From Chitinophagales bacterium 33-2 (GTDB lineage Bacteria; Bacteroidota; Bacteroidia; Chitinophagales; Chitinophagaceae): DNA of 35,066 bases. Positions 8,582 to 15,899 of this stretch are shown piece after piece; the first letter of the stretch is position 1; each line of letters starts with the position of its first letter. Where the stretch lies: positions 1 through 35,066 of the forward strand of contig MWYV01000065.1 in the NCBI GenBank assembly GCA_002050435.1. Reading direction: 5' to 3'. The translations under genes were made by a program, and so were the position numbers. The notes under the pieces are model-generated. The model did no database searches, was not told where the DNA came from, and worked only from the letters and a program-made list of their open reading frames with translations.

Positions 8582-9309
8582 GCGCATTTGGGCTGATAGG
8601 AAAAAGTTTAAAGCATAGCTTTTCCCCCGGCTATTTTAATGAAAAATTCAGAAAGCTCGGCCTGGTTGATCATTCCTACCAGGCGTTTGAACTGAATGCG
8701 ATTGATGCGCTGCCCGGATTTTTAAAACAGCATCCGGAGTTAAAGGGACTGAATGTAACCATTCCATTTAAAAAGGAGGTCCTTCCTTTTCTTGATCAAC
8801 AGGACGAACTAGTTTCCAGGTCAGGAGCGTGTAATTGCATTAAGATCGCTGATCAAACGTTAACCGGTTTCAATACAGACATTCCGGGTTTTCGTAATGC
8901 GCTTTTACCTTTACTTGAACCACAACATACAAAATCATTGATATTAGGCTCAGGTGGCGCGTCCATGGCGGTTAGGTTTGTGCTGGAATCAATTGGAATG
9001 GATTACCTGGTGGTATCAAGAAAGGAGCGAGAAGGTGTAATAAATTACCAAAGCCTGGATGAAACTATTTTAAATCAACACAATTTGATCATTAACACAA
9101 CTCCACTGGGCATGTTTCCTTTAGTTGATGCGTTTCCTGAAATTCCCTATCATTTGATTTCAAAAAATCACCTGCTTTTTGATCTTATTTACAATCCACG
9201 GGAAACGGAATTTTTAAAGAAAGGAGCGGAGCGGGGTGCAAAAATTGAAAACGGATTCAGCATGCTGATCAACCAGGCGGAAGAAAGCTGGAAGATCTGG
9301 ACACACTAA
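8578..9309 (+). CDS. aroE: Shikimate dehydrogenase
   Basis: Reduces 3-dehydroshikimate to shikimate with NADPH in aromatic amino acid synthesis. At 243 residues it is slightly shorter than the E. coli enzyme (272). The shikimate-binding SxS is seen in KHSFSP (12-17). The catalytic pair is Lys65 in NVTIPFKK and Asp101 in GFNTDIPG. The dinucleotide-binding loop is GSGGAS (124-129), NTTPLGM is present, and the C-terminal GFSMLINQAEESWKIW closes the family signature. The start codon overlaps the comA stop. The 3' end overlaps the convergent thioesterase gene by 4 bases and no terminator is visible between them. Confidence 0.95.
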   Translation: MSAFGLIGKSLKHSFSPGYFNEKFRKLGLVDHSYQAFELNAIDALPGFLKQHPELKGLNVTIPFKKEVLPFLDQQDELVSRSGACNCIKIADQTLTGFNTDIPGFRNALLPLLEPQHTKSLILGSGGASMAVRFVLESIGMDYLVVSRKEREGVINYQSLDETILNQHNLIINTTPLGMFPLVDAFPEIPYHLISKNHLLFDLIYNPRETEFLKKGAERGAKIENGFSMLINQAEESWKIWTH

Positions 9310-9731
9310 TTCTTTTCAAACAGCATTATTGCTGCTTCCGGAAGGGCCACCACTTTTCTTTTGTTATAATCGAAACAGATCATTCCTGTTTTTGCAAGCA
9401 CGATCATTTTATTTTCCTTGTTCATCAACCGGTAATAAATATCAAATCCTGCCCTGGTAAAATCCACCGCTTTTACGGAAGCTGATATAACATCACCATA
9501 AAACAGTTCATTTTTAAATTCAATGACCACATCACCCATGATCAGTGATACGCCTGACACATCCATTTCTGTAAAGCCCATGCTGGTTAAAAATTGCATA
9601 CGCGCTTCATGGATGATGGAAAGAATGGAATCATTTCCCGCATGACCACCGTAATTGATGTCTGTAATGCGAACAGGAATTGTTGTATGAAAATTAAATT
9701 CCGCTGGCATTTGCAGTTTGATCCTGGGCAT
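9306..9731 (-). CDS. Acyl-CoA thioesterase, hotdog fold (4HBT/YbgC type)
   Basis: A 141-residue single hotdog domain. The stretch VRITDINYGGHAGNDSIL matches the 4HBT region that binds the acyl thioester, with Asp and His in DINYGGHAGND. The strands VIEFKNELFYGDVISASVKA and the C-terminal TGMICFDYNKRKVV complete the fold. The substrate is unknown; family members hydrolyse acyl-CoA or 4-hydroxybenzoyl-CoA. It lies 8 bases after the anti-sigma-like gene and is probably the last gene of the minus-strand block that starts at 12219. Confidence 0.88.
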   Translation of the reverse strand: MPRIKLQMPAEFNFHTTIPVRITDINYGGHAGNDSILSIIHEARMQFLTSMGFTEMDVSGVSLIMGDVVIEFKNELFYGDVISASVKAVDFTRAGFDIYYRLMNKENKMIVLAKTGMICFDYNKRKVVALPEAAIMLFEKN

Positions 9732-9739
9732 CTACAAGA

Positions 9740-10549
9740 TTACTGATTTTCTTTTAGGTTGCGGAGGAGTTCAACGACTCCGGTAAAATCATTTGTAGTA
9801 GCATAAGCCGCGATCTTTTGCTGTAACTGTTTTTTTTCCTGCTGGCAGATCAGTTCTTCTTTAACGCAATTAAAAAACTCAAATAGTTTTTTTGACATTC
9901 TCATGGCCTGGCCATCACCATCGCTGTACACCATATATTTATCAACAGGAATGGAAGTAATGACAGTGGCTTTTTCTTTTGCCTCCGAAGGAACGAAGGC
10001 GTTTGCAAAGCTGATGTCCTCCATTTCCAGGTTGTTGATCATTGAGGTTCTTTTCCTTTTATCCCGGGGATTGTAATAATAATTTGCAGTTTGAATAGGA
10101 TCATTTCCTGCATTTACAGCAGTTACCACTTCAATGCTGTTATAATCTGCAGCTCCATCTTCAATTGTTCCAGGAGCATCATTTACGGGTTGTGAAGGCT
10201 CAGTGGTTGTTTTTGATGGGGGCAGCGCTGTTATTATATTTCCGGAATCTGCAGGTTGGTTATCAGCCAGTAAAAAATAGGTAGTAAGCGCCAACACCAG
10301 AATGGCAGCTGCAGCGGCATATTTAGACAATGAGAAGATCCGGGTGGTTTTTTGTTGTTTGGGAACGGTGGCGAGGTTTTCTTCAATTTTATTCCAAAGT
10401 CCAGTGGGCGGAGTGGCTTCGTAATCAGCAAATTTATTTAAGAGCATTCCATTCAATCCTTCATCCAGTTGATTGCTGATTGCTTCCCATGCGGCTGCCG
10501 GCGGCTCTGGAGCATATTGCAATAATTTTTTCTGAAGTGCTGAATTCAT
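9740..10549 (-). CDS. Membrane protein, probable anti-sigma factor
   Basis: A 269-residue protein with one predicted membrane helix at about 77-95 (KYAAAAAILVLALTTYFLL). The cytoplasmic N-terminus holds two copies of a short motif, PEPPAAAWEAISNQLDE (15-31) and TPPTGLWNKIEENLA (46-60). The outer part is Thr/Asn/Pro-rich and ends in a polar helical domain (EELICQQEKKQLQQKI, then AAYATTNDFTGVVELLRNLK). There is no zinc-finger HxxxCxxC. The role rests on context: its ATG overlaps the stop of the ECF sigma gene by 4 bases, and this layout is usual for sigma and membrane anti-sigma pairs in Chitinophagaceae. The signal it senses is unknown. Confidence 0.65.
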   Translation of the reverse strand: MNSALQKKLLQYAPEPPAAAWEAISNQLDEGLNGMLLNKFADYEATPPTGLWNKIEENLATVPKQQKTTRIFSLSKYAAAAAILVLALTTYFLLADNQPADSGNIITALPPSKTTTEPSQPVNDAPGTIEDGAADYNSIEVVTAVNAGNDPIQTANYYYNPRDKRKRTSMINNLEMEDISFANAFVPSEAKEKATVITSIPVDKYMVYSDGDGQAMRMSKKLFEFFNCVKEELICQQEKKQLQQKIAAYATTNDFTGVVELLRNLKENQ

Positions 10550-11049
10550 TTTGACTTAGTATTTCTTTGCTGATCGATGTGTTTTTTTACAAGTTCCTGT
10601 AAAATCTGTTTTGCTCTTGATAGCTGCGATTTGCTGGTTCCTTCGCTGATTCCTAATTCCTCGCCGATCTGCCGGTGGGTGTATCCTTCCACTACATACA
10701 TATTGAAAACCGTACGATAACCTGGTGATAATTGCTGAACAAGTTCAATAATATCTTTCTCGGCAAGACTGTCAAGCACCGAAAGATATTTCCCTTCCAT
10801 TGTATTTTCTTCATAATCAGTAATTGGCTGCAGGTAGATCTTCTTCCTGTAATGTTCAATCGCTGTATTTACAAAGATCCTTCTGATCCAACCTTCGAAA
10901 GAACCTTCCCTTCTGAAACTACCTACTTTATTAAATACTTTAATAAATCCTTCCTGTAGAATATCTTCTGCTTCTTCCACGTTACCTGCATAACGCAGGC
11001 AAACTCCATACATTTTAGGTGCAAACTGCTGGTAGAGTTCTTTCTGCAT
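10546..11049 (-). CDS. ECF-type RNA polymerase sigma factor (start uncertain)
   Basis: Directs RNA polymerase to specific promoters. Region 2 is clear (FAPKMYGVCLRYAGNVEEAE, then DILQEGFIKVFNKVGSFR, GSFEGWIRRIFVNTAIEHYR). Region 4 is also clear (LSPGYRTVFNMYVVEGYTHR, then QIGEELGISEGTSKSQLSRA). The given start (ATG 11047-11049, 167 residues) is the first ATG in frame but is probably not the true one. The frame stays open upstream to 11125 and encodes DSDLIEGCILGDRR just before the Met, the usual beginning of region 2.1 in this group. No ATG, GTG or TTG lies in that extension; only CTG, ATA or ATC could start it. An ATG at 11093-11095 (minus strand) would be in frame if one base were added after ATGA. 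It is coupled to the anti-sigma gene downstream; rdgB is 79 bases upstream. Confidence 0.9.
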   Translation of the reverse strand: MQKELYQQFAPKMYGVCLRYAGNVEEAEDILQEGFIKVFNKVGSFRREGSFEGWIRRIFVNTAIEHYRKKIYLQPITDYEENTMEGKYLSVLDSLAEKDIIELVQQLSPGYRTVFNMYVVEGYTHRQIGEELGISEGTSKSQLSRAKQILQELVKKHIDQQRNTKSK

Positions 11050-11128
11050 TCTCCGGTCACCAAGGATGCATCCCTCGATTAAGTCGGAATCATTATATAT
11101 AAGGTTGCTTGCCAGGATTAATTTCTAT

Positions 11129-11707
11129 TTATATGTTCTGTTTCAAAAATGTTACCAGTGCACCCATTGCCCTGGCTCTATGGCTATAAAGGTTCTTTTC
11201 CTCCATATCCATTTCAGCAAAACAAATGGATGCCCCATCTGGTTGAAAAATGGGATCATAGCCAAAACCTTTTTCCCCTTTTGGCTGATAAAGGATCATT
11301 CCTTCACAAATTCCTTCAAAGAAATGTTCTTTTCCCTCAACAATCAAACAAATGACTGTTCTGAACCTGCCACTCCTATTGGTTTCATCCTTTAATTTAA
11401 ATAAAAGCTTTTCAATATTATTTCTGAATTCTGGTTCATTCTGCGCATATCTCGCAGACTTTACTCCGGGCTCATTTTGTAAAGCATAGATTTCGAGGCC
11501 GGTATCTTCACCAAAACAATTTTCCCCCGTAAGTGCATAAATGGTTCTGGCTTTTTCTGCAGCGTTTTCCTGAAGGGTATCATAAGGTTCCGGAATTTCT
11601 ATTTCAATTCCTGCTTCCTTTAATGAAAGCAACTTTAATGTTGCAGGTAATACCGATCTTATTTCTTCAACTTTATGTTGGTTGTTGGATGCAATAATCA
11701 GTTTCAT
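11129..11707 (-). CDS. rdgB: dITP/XTP pyrophosphatase (HAM1 family)
   Basis: Hydrolyses non-canonical purine triphosphates (dITP, XTP) to monophosphates and keeps them out of DNA. The 192 residues match the family. Visible motifs are the N-terminal substrate loop SNNQHKVEEI (7-16), LQENAAEKA, the metal-binding region EDTGLEIYALQNEPGVKSAR, the GEKGFGYDPIF loop and EKNLYSHRARAM at the C-terminus. The ATG shares one base with the stop of the upstream gene (TAATG), so the two are translationally coupled. Confidence 0.95.
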   Translation of the reverse strand: MKLIIASNNQHKVEEIRSVLPATLKLLSLKEAGIEIEIPEPYDTLQENAAEKARTIYALTGENCFGEDTGLEIYALQNEPGVKSARYAQNEPEFRNNIEKLLFKLKDETNRSGRFRTVICLIVEGKEHFFEGICEGMILYQPKGEKGFGYDPIFQPDGASICFAEMDMEEKNLYSHRARAMGALVTFLKQNI

Positions 11708-12219
11708 TATAAATCAAACATGATTTTTAGACTGTTCCAGAATTTTGATTTCAATTCTTTGTCTGCTTCGAGGATTTTCAAAACAGGTGCATGAAGAAAG
11801 CTGGTCTGATCAAATGGCTGCACCTGGAATTCAGGAAAATGAAAAGGGAGGCCGAGCGCGTTAGGTTCAATACCAAAAGCGATCACCTTTTTGGATTTTA
11901 ATTCACTGAAAGTGGCTTTTACTTCAGTTGGCGAAAGTTGATGCATGTTCAGGATCGCGACATCTGCAAGACTTAATTTACAGGCTGTAAGAATGTTGGT
12001 GAGAAAATTCAGTTCTTCATCACCCAAAAAAGGATGTTGATTTTCATTTACAAGGATCAGTATTTGGCGTTCATTTTTACCAAGATACCTGGGTGTTGAA
12101 GCTTGTATGTTTTTCCTGGGTAAATCTGGTTCAGCCTTTGCTGCATCTTCTTCAACCAGTACTTTCCCGTAAAAAGAAGATAACTGGTAATTTGTCAGGT
12201 TAAGATTGTTTAAACTCAT
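11707..12219 (-). CDS. Conserved-looking protein of unknown function upstream of rdgB
   Basis: A 170-residue cytosolic protein that I do not recognise. After a variable start (SLNNLNLTNYQLSSFYGK) it reads like an alternating alpha/beta domain: QILILVNENQHPFLGDEELN, LADVAILNMHQLSP, KVIAFGIEPNALGLPFHFPE, ending VLKILEADKELKSKFWNSLK. It has no signal peptide and no catalytic motif I can name. It is the first gene of a tight minus-strand block (this gene, rdgB, sigma, anti-sigma, thioesterase) whose spacings are -1, 79 or fewer, -4 and 8 bases. Codon use and translation quality support a real gene. Confidence 0.75.
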   Translation of the reverse strand: MSLNNLNLTNYQLSSFYGKVLVEEDAAKAEPDLPRKNIQASTPRYLGKNERQILILVNENQHPFLGDEELNFLTNILTACKLSLADVAILNMHQLSPTEVKATFSELKSKKVIAFGIEPNALGLPFHFPEFQVQPFDQTSFLHAPVLKILEADKELKSKFWNSLKIMFDL

Positions 12220-12279
12220 GCCAGGGATGGTGCCGGTTGGGCTTTTTTTTGTTTCTTTGCTCGGCTAAATTAATCTATT

Positions 12280-13347
12280 ATGCTTGCTACTATGGATATT
12301 GCTACAACTTTGGTCGAGCGCAGTAAACTGCAGGACCTTAATTTCCAGGATATTCCCTTTGGAAAATACTTCAGCGATCATATGCTGGAGGCGGATTATG
12401 AAAACGGGGAATGGAAAAGCGTGGAGATCAAACCTTATCAGCCTTTATTACTAAGTCCTTCCATAGCAGCATTGCATTATGGGCAGGCCATCTTTGAGGG
12501 AGTCAAGGCTTACAGGGATGTAAACGGTGAAGCCTTTATTTTCAGGCCCCAGGATAATTTCAGAAGATTCAATGTTTCCGCCGACAGGATGCAGATGCCC
12601 CATGTTCCTGAAGAAATTTTTATGGAAGGAATGAAGCAACTGGTGGCACTTGATCATAAATGGATTCCGGAAAAAGCGGATCATTCACTTTACATCAGGC
12701 CTTTTATGTTTTCTTCTGATGAGCTGATTGGTGTACGTCCTTCAGAAAAATACAAATTCCTGATCCTGTTAAGTCCAACAGGTCCTTACTATAATGCTCC
12801 GATGCGGATCTATGTTGAGGAACAATATGTGCGTGCCGTTCCGGGTGGTATAGGTTATGCGAAAGCTGCTGGAAATTACGGTTCTTCAATGTATGCTACC
12901 GCACTGGCAAAGAAAAAAGGTTACGACCAGGTTTTGTGGACAGATGCATTTGAACATAAATATGTGCAGGAGATCGGAACCATGAACGTGTTTTTCATTA
13001 TAGGCGATAAGGCCGTTACACCGGGACTAGAACTGGGTACCATCCTTGACGGGGTGACCCGGAACAGTGCATTAACTATTTTGGCCGATATGGGGTATAA
13101 GGTGGAAGAGCGCCGCGTTCATATTGATGAATTGATGGAAGCATATAAAAATGGTGAATTGAAAGAAGTATTTGGAACAGGTACAGCAGCCACCATTTCT
13201 TACATAAAGGAACTGCGCTATAAAGATTTTACCATGAATTTCGATTGCGACAGCTGGAAAGCAGCCCCGAATGTTAAGAAAACGCTGAATGGGATCAGAG
13301 AGGGCAGGATTCCTGATAAATACGGATGGATGGTGAAAGTTCATTAG
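12280..13347 (+). CDS. ilvE: Branched-chain amino acid aminotransferase
   Basis: A class IV PLP aminotransferase that makes or breaks down leucine, isoleucine and valine with 2-oxoglutarate/glutamate. Length is 355 residues, as in the longer BCAT type II group. Motifs: HYGQAIFEGVKAYR (66-79), the Arg of YIRPFMF (138-144), PLP Lys195 in GYAKAAGNYG, VQEIGTMNVFFI, the phosphate-binding TILDGVTRNS and VFGTGTAATISYI. ATG 12280 is used; an in-frame ATG at 12292 is equally possible. A weak promoter-like TTTCTTTG lies at 12252-12259. A terminator follows. Confidence 0.94.
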   Translation: MLATMDIATTLVERSKLQDLNFQDIPFGKYFSDHMLEADYENGEWKSVEIKPYQPLLLSPSIAALHYGQAIFEGVKAYRDVNGEAFIFRPQDNFRRFNVSADRMQMPHVPEEIFMEGMKQLVALDHKWIPEKADHSLYIRPFMFSSDELIGVRPSEKYKFLILLSPTGPYYNAPMRIYVEEQYVRAVPGGIGYAKAAGNYGSSMYATALAKKKGYDQVLWTDAFEHKYVQEIGTMNVFFIIGDKAVTPGLELGTILDGVTRNSALTILADMGYKVEERRVHIDELMEAYKNGELKEVFGTGTAATISYIKELRYKDFTMNFDCDSWKAAPNVKKTLNGIREGRIPDKYGWMVKVH

Positions 13348-13356
13348 TTGGAACAG

Positions 13357-13382
13357 TCCTGCCATGTGGTGGGATTTTTTTT
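13357..13382 (+). terminator. Rho-independent terminator of ilvE
   Basis: Seven-pair stem TCCTGCC (13357-13363) and GGTGGGA (13368-13374) with two G-U pairs and a 4-base loop, followed by eight T. Confidence 0.75.
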
Positions 13383-13457
13383 ATCTGATTTACCTGGTTT
13401 AAGGTGGCCTTTGCCAATTTTAGTTTAAAAACCTAAAAATTTCTCAGGCCGTCCATC

Positions 13458-13486
13458 TTGAAATTCAAATCTTTCCCCTACCTTTG
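13458..13486 (+). promoter_or_regulatory. Promoter of rpsL-rpsG
   Basis: TTG at 13458-13460 and TACCTTTG at 13479-13486 are 18 bases apart and fit the Bacteroidota -33/-7 pair. This is the best two-part match in the window. The start codon of rpsL is 24 bases further on. Confidence 0.65.
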
Positions 13487-13510
13487 CCGTCCAAAAATTA
13501 AAGGTTCGTA

Positions 13511-13909
13511 ATGCCTACAATTCAGCAATTAGTTCGTAAAGGAAGAGAGATTATTCGCGCCAAGAGCAAATCCAGAGCACTGGATAGCTGTCCTCAGCGC
13601 CGTGGAGTTTGTACACGTGTGTATACTACAACTCCGAAGAAACCGAATTCCGCGCTTCGTAAAGTAGCTAAGGTTCGTTTGACCAATAAAATTGAGGTAA
13701 TCGCCTACATTCCGGGTGAGGGACATAACCTGCAGGAACACTCAATTGTGTTGATCCGCGGAGGTCGTGTAAAAGATCTTCCAGGAGTACGTTATCATAT
13801 TGTACGCGGTTCACTTGATACTGCAGGTGTAAAAGACCGTAAACAAAGCCGTTCAAAATACGGTACCAAAAAGGATAAAGGCGGAAAAGCGCCTGCAGCC
13901 AAGAAATAA
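13511..13909 (+). CDS. rpsL: 30S ribosomal protein S12
   Basis: Core protein of the small subunit near the decoding centre. Its 132 residues include [20 protein letters not shown] (31-50), [20 protein letters not shown] and [16 protein letters not shown]. The positions at which streptomycin resistance changes arise are unmutated: Lys43 in TPKKPNS and the Lys before DLPGVRYH. The C-terminus is an extended Lys-rich tail ([17 protein letters not shown]). It is followed by rpsG after 71 bases. Confidence 0.98.
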   Translation: MPTIQQLVRKGREIIRAKSKSRALDSCPQRRGVCTRVYTTTPKKPNSALRKVAKVRLTNKIEVIAYIPGEGHNLQEHSIVLIRGGRVKDLPGVRYHIVRGSLDTAGVKDRKQSRSKYGTKKDKGGKAPAAKK

Positions 13910-13980
13910 TTAATTACTTAAAAGTAAATCTTTAAGATTCATAAAACAGATCCGTAAAAAGATCGAAAAATAGTGATACG

Positions 13981-14448
13981 ATGCGTAAGTCACAAGCCAA
14001 AAAACTTCCATTAGCTCCAGATCCGCGTTATAATGATACGCTGGTAACCCGTTTTGTAAACAACATCATGTGGCAGGGTAAAAAAAGCGTTGCTTTTGAT
14101 ATTTTCTATAATGCGCTTGAAAGAGTTGCAAAGCAAACAGGTGAAGACGGATATGAGATCTGGAAAAAAGCCCTTTCCAATGTTACACCAGCTGTTGAAG
14201 TACGCAGCCGTCGTATTGGTGGTGCTACCTTTCAGATACCTGCGGAAGTGCGTGCCGACAGGAAGATCTCTTTGAGCATAAAATGGCTGATCCGTTTTAG
14301 CCGCGAAAGAAATGGCCGTAGCATGGCAGATAAGCTTGCCAATGAAATCGTTGCTGCTGCTAAAGGTGAAGGCGCTGCATTTAAAAAGAAAGAAGATACA
14401 CACCGTATGGCCGAAGCCAACAAAGCTTTTGCCCACTTTAAAGTGTAA
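13981..14448 (+). CDS. rpsG: 30S ribosomal protein S7
   Basis: Primary binding protein of the 16S rRNA 3' domain; 155 residues. Conserved blocks are [58 protein letters not shown], and the C-terminal [20 protein letters not shown]. It is the second gene of the rpsL-rpsG transcript, which stops at the terminator just downstream. fusA, the usual next gene, is 1.4 kb away beyond an opposite-strand gene. Confidence 0.98.
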   Translation: MRKSQAKKLPLAPDPRYNDTLVTRFVNNIMWQGKKSVAFDIFYNALERVAKQTGEDGYEIWKKALSNVTPAVEVRSRRIGGATFQIPAEVRADRKISLSIKWLIRFSRERNGRSMADKLANEIVAAAKGEGAAFKKKEDTHRMAEANKAFAHFKV

Positions 14449-14470
14449 CCGGTAATAAAATAGTAAAAAA

Positions 14471-14498
14471 AACCATCAGATTTCTGATGGTTTTTTTT
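14471..14498. terminator. Bidirectional terminator between rpsG and the basic protein gene
   Basis: Perfect 10-base arms AACCATCAGA (14471-14480) and TCTGATGGTT (14483-14492), preceded by a run of A and followed by eight T, so it can end transcription in both directions. It lies between the convergent rpsG and 14503 genes. Confidence 0.88.
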
Positions 14499-14502
14499 GT
14501 TT

Positions 14503-15624
14503 TTATCCGTTATCGTTTTGAGATCCTGTTCCTGAGCCATTATCACCTGCCTCCACCATAGGTGAGGTTACACCTTCAGGAGTTTGTGAACCTGTACTCA
14601 GATCAGTTCCTTCATATTGATTACCTGCGCTCATTCCTGATCCGCCAGAGGAACTATTGCTGCCAGTGGAGCGCCTGCTGCCACCCCGACCACTGTTACT
14701 GTTCCTGGAAGTGCTCCGGCTGCCCGTGCGTGCACCGCCAGAGGATGCTGCACTACCTTTACTCGCTGCGCTGCTTCTTGTGGATTTACTTGCAGAAGCC
14801 ATTCCGCGACCTGATGATCCCTTTGAAGAAGACGCTCCGGAGCTTTTCCTTCCTGCTGTTGATCCTGAAGAAGCACCACGTCCTGATTTGCTGGCACTCC
14901 TTGAGGAAGAAGAACCGCCCCTTAATGAAGAGGAACTGCTTTTGGAAGCAGGGCGACCTTTGGAAGATGAGGAACTGCGTTTAGTTGAAGCACCACCTCT
15001 TGAGGATTTCGTTGCGCCGCCTCTTGAAGACGATTTGGTTGCGCCGCCCCTCGAAGACCTTCCTTTAGAAGCCGTTTTTCCAGCTTTTGAAGAAGATTTT
15101 GCTGCACTTCGGCCTGTAGATGTACTACGGGAAGCAGCTCTTTTAGTAGATGTGCTCTTTGAAGAAGCTCCGCCTCTTGATGCACTTTTCTTAGCAGCAG
15201 TGCCACGACCTGAAGTACTGCGTTTGCTACTTCCTGAAGAAGAGGCACCACCTTTTTTAGCTACCCTTGTACGGGTTGTTTTGCTTGCAGATGCCAACCC
15301 TCTTTTAGCAGAAGATTTTGATGCGGATCCTTTGGAAGCAGCAGATCTTTTGGAGGCAGATTTTTTAGGGGCTGCTTTTTTAGGGGCTGCTTTTTTTGCT
15401 GCTGTTTTCCTGGATGTGGATTTAGAACCTGCTTTTGAAGCAGTTCTGGAAGAAGATCCACGAGATGATTTTGATGAAGCTTTAGAACCTCCGCGTCCGG
15501 CTGATGACCGGCTTTTGGAAGCGGCACCACTGCGTCCTGATTTAGAAGCAGACTTGGAGGTAGACCTTCCACCAGCACGTTTACCTGCTGTTTTGGAGGC
15601 TGTTTTCCTTGATGATTTTGCCAT
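14503..15624 (-). CDS. Histone H1-like, Ser/Lys/Ala/Arg/Gly-rich basic protein
   Basis: A 373-residue low-complexity protein. I used the ATG at 15622-15624 (MAKSSRKTASKTAGKRAGGR), because the 24 residues encoded upstream in frame have a quite different composition. Almost the whole body is Ser, Lys, Arg, Ala, Gly and Thr, with short repeats such as KKAAPKKAAPKK and runs like RGGASTKRSSSS. The last 40 or so residues change sharply to an acidic and polar tail (YEGTDLSTGSQTPEGV, VEAGDNGSG). It resembles histone H1-like and AlgP-type DNA-binding proteins in composition only, so a nucleoid or RNA-binding role is inference. It lies on the opposite strand between rpsG and fusA. The long antisense frame at 14657-15658 is a by-product of its biased codons. 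Confidence 0.8.
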   Translation of the reverse strand: MAKSSRKTASKTAGKRAGGRSTSKSASKSGRSGAASKSRSSAGRGGSKASSKSSRGSSSRTASKAGSKSTSRKTAAKKAAPKKAAPKKSASKRSAASKGSASKSSAKRGLASASKTTRTRVAKKGGASSSGSSKRSTSGRGTAAKKSASRGGASSKSTSTKRAASRSTSTGRSAAKSSSKAGKTASKGRSSRGGATKSSSRGGATKSSRGGASTKRSSSSSKGRPASKSSSSSLRGGSSSSRSASKSGRGASSGSTAGRKSSGASSSKGSSGRGMASASKSTRSSAASKGSAASSGGARTGSRSTSRNSNSGRGGSRRSTGSNSSSGGSGMSAGNQYEGTDLSTGSQTPEGVTSPMVEAGDNGSGTGSQNDNG

Positions 15625-15783
15625 GTTAATGGGTTTAATTGGGTTAATAATCTGTTGAAAATTACAATAGTTAAATGAATTGCAAAAATTATGCACTTGT
15701 TCTTAATACAGTTCTTATACACTTTTCAATTTATGTTTAACAAACAAGTTTCTCATGCATGCAAAAAATGCGGGCTATTTCAT

Positions 15784-15791
15784 TACCTTTG
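15784..15791 (+). promoter_or_regulatory. -7 promoter box of fusA and long leader
   Basis: TACCTTTG matches TAnnTTTG. It lies 108 bases before the fusA ATG, so the message has a leader of about 100 bases (to 15899). I see no strong hairpin in that leader. The -33 position shows no clear TTTG. Confidence 0.55.
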
Positions 15792-15899
15792 CACCCTCAA
15801 TTTTCAGTTTGGTGAATTGTGTACACAGTTACTTTTCTGAATTGATAGAATAACAGCTTTTAAAAGGGAAACAACCAACAATATTCAATTTTAATTATC

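Noticed and set aside
14471..15624. Mobile element inserted between rpsG and fusA
   Set aside because: No transposase, terminal repeats or target duplication are visible; a gene inversion or rearrangement is equally possible.
14657..15658. 333-codon plus-strand open frame opposite the basic protein
   Set aside because: It is Glu/Leu/Pro/Ala-rich noise caused by the Ser/Lys/Arg-biased codons of the minus-strand gene; the basic protein ends in a bidirectional terminator and has the more natural start.
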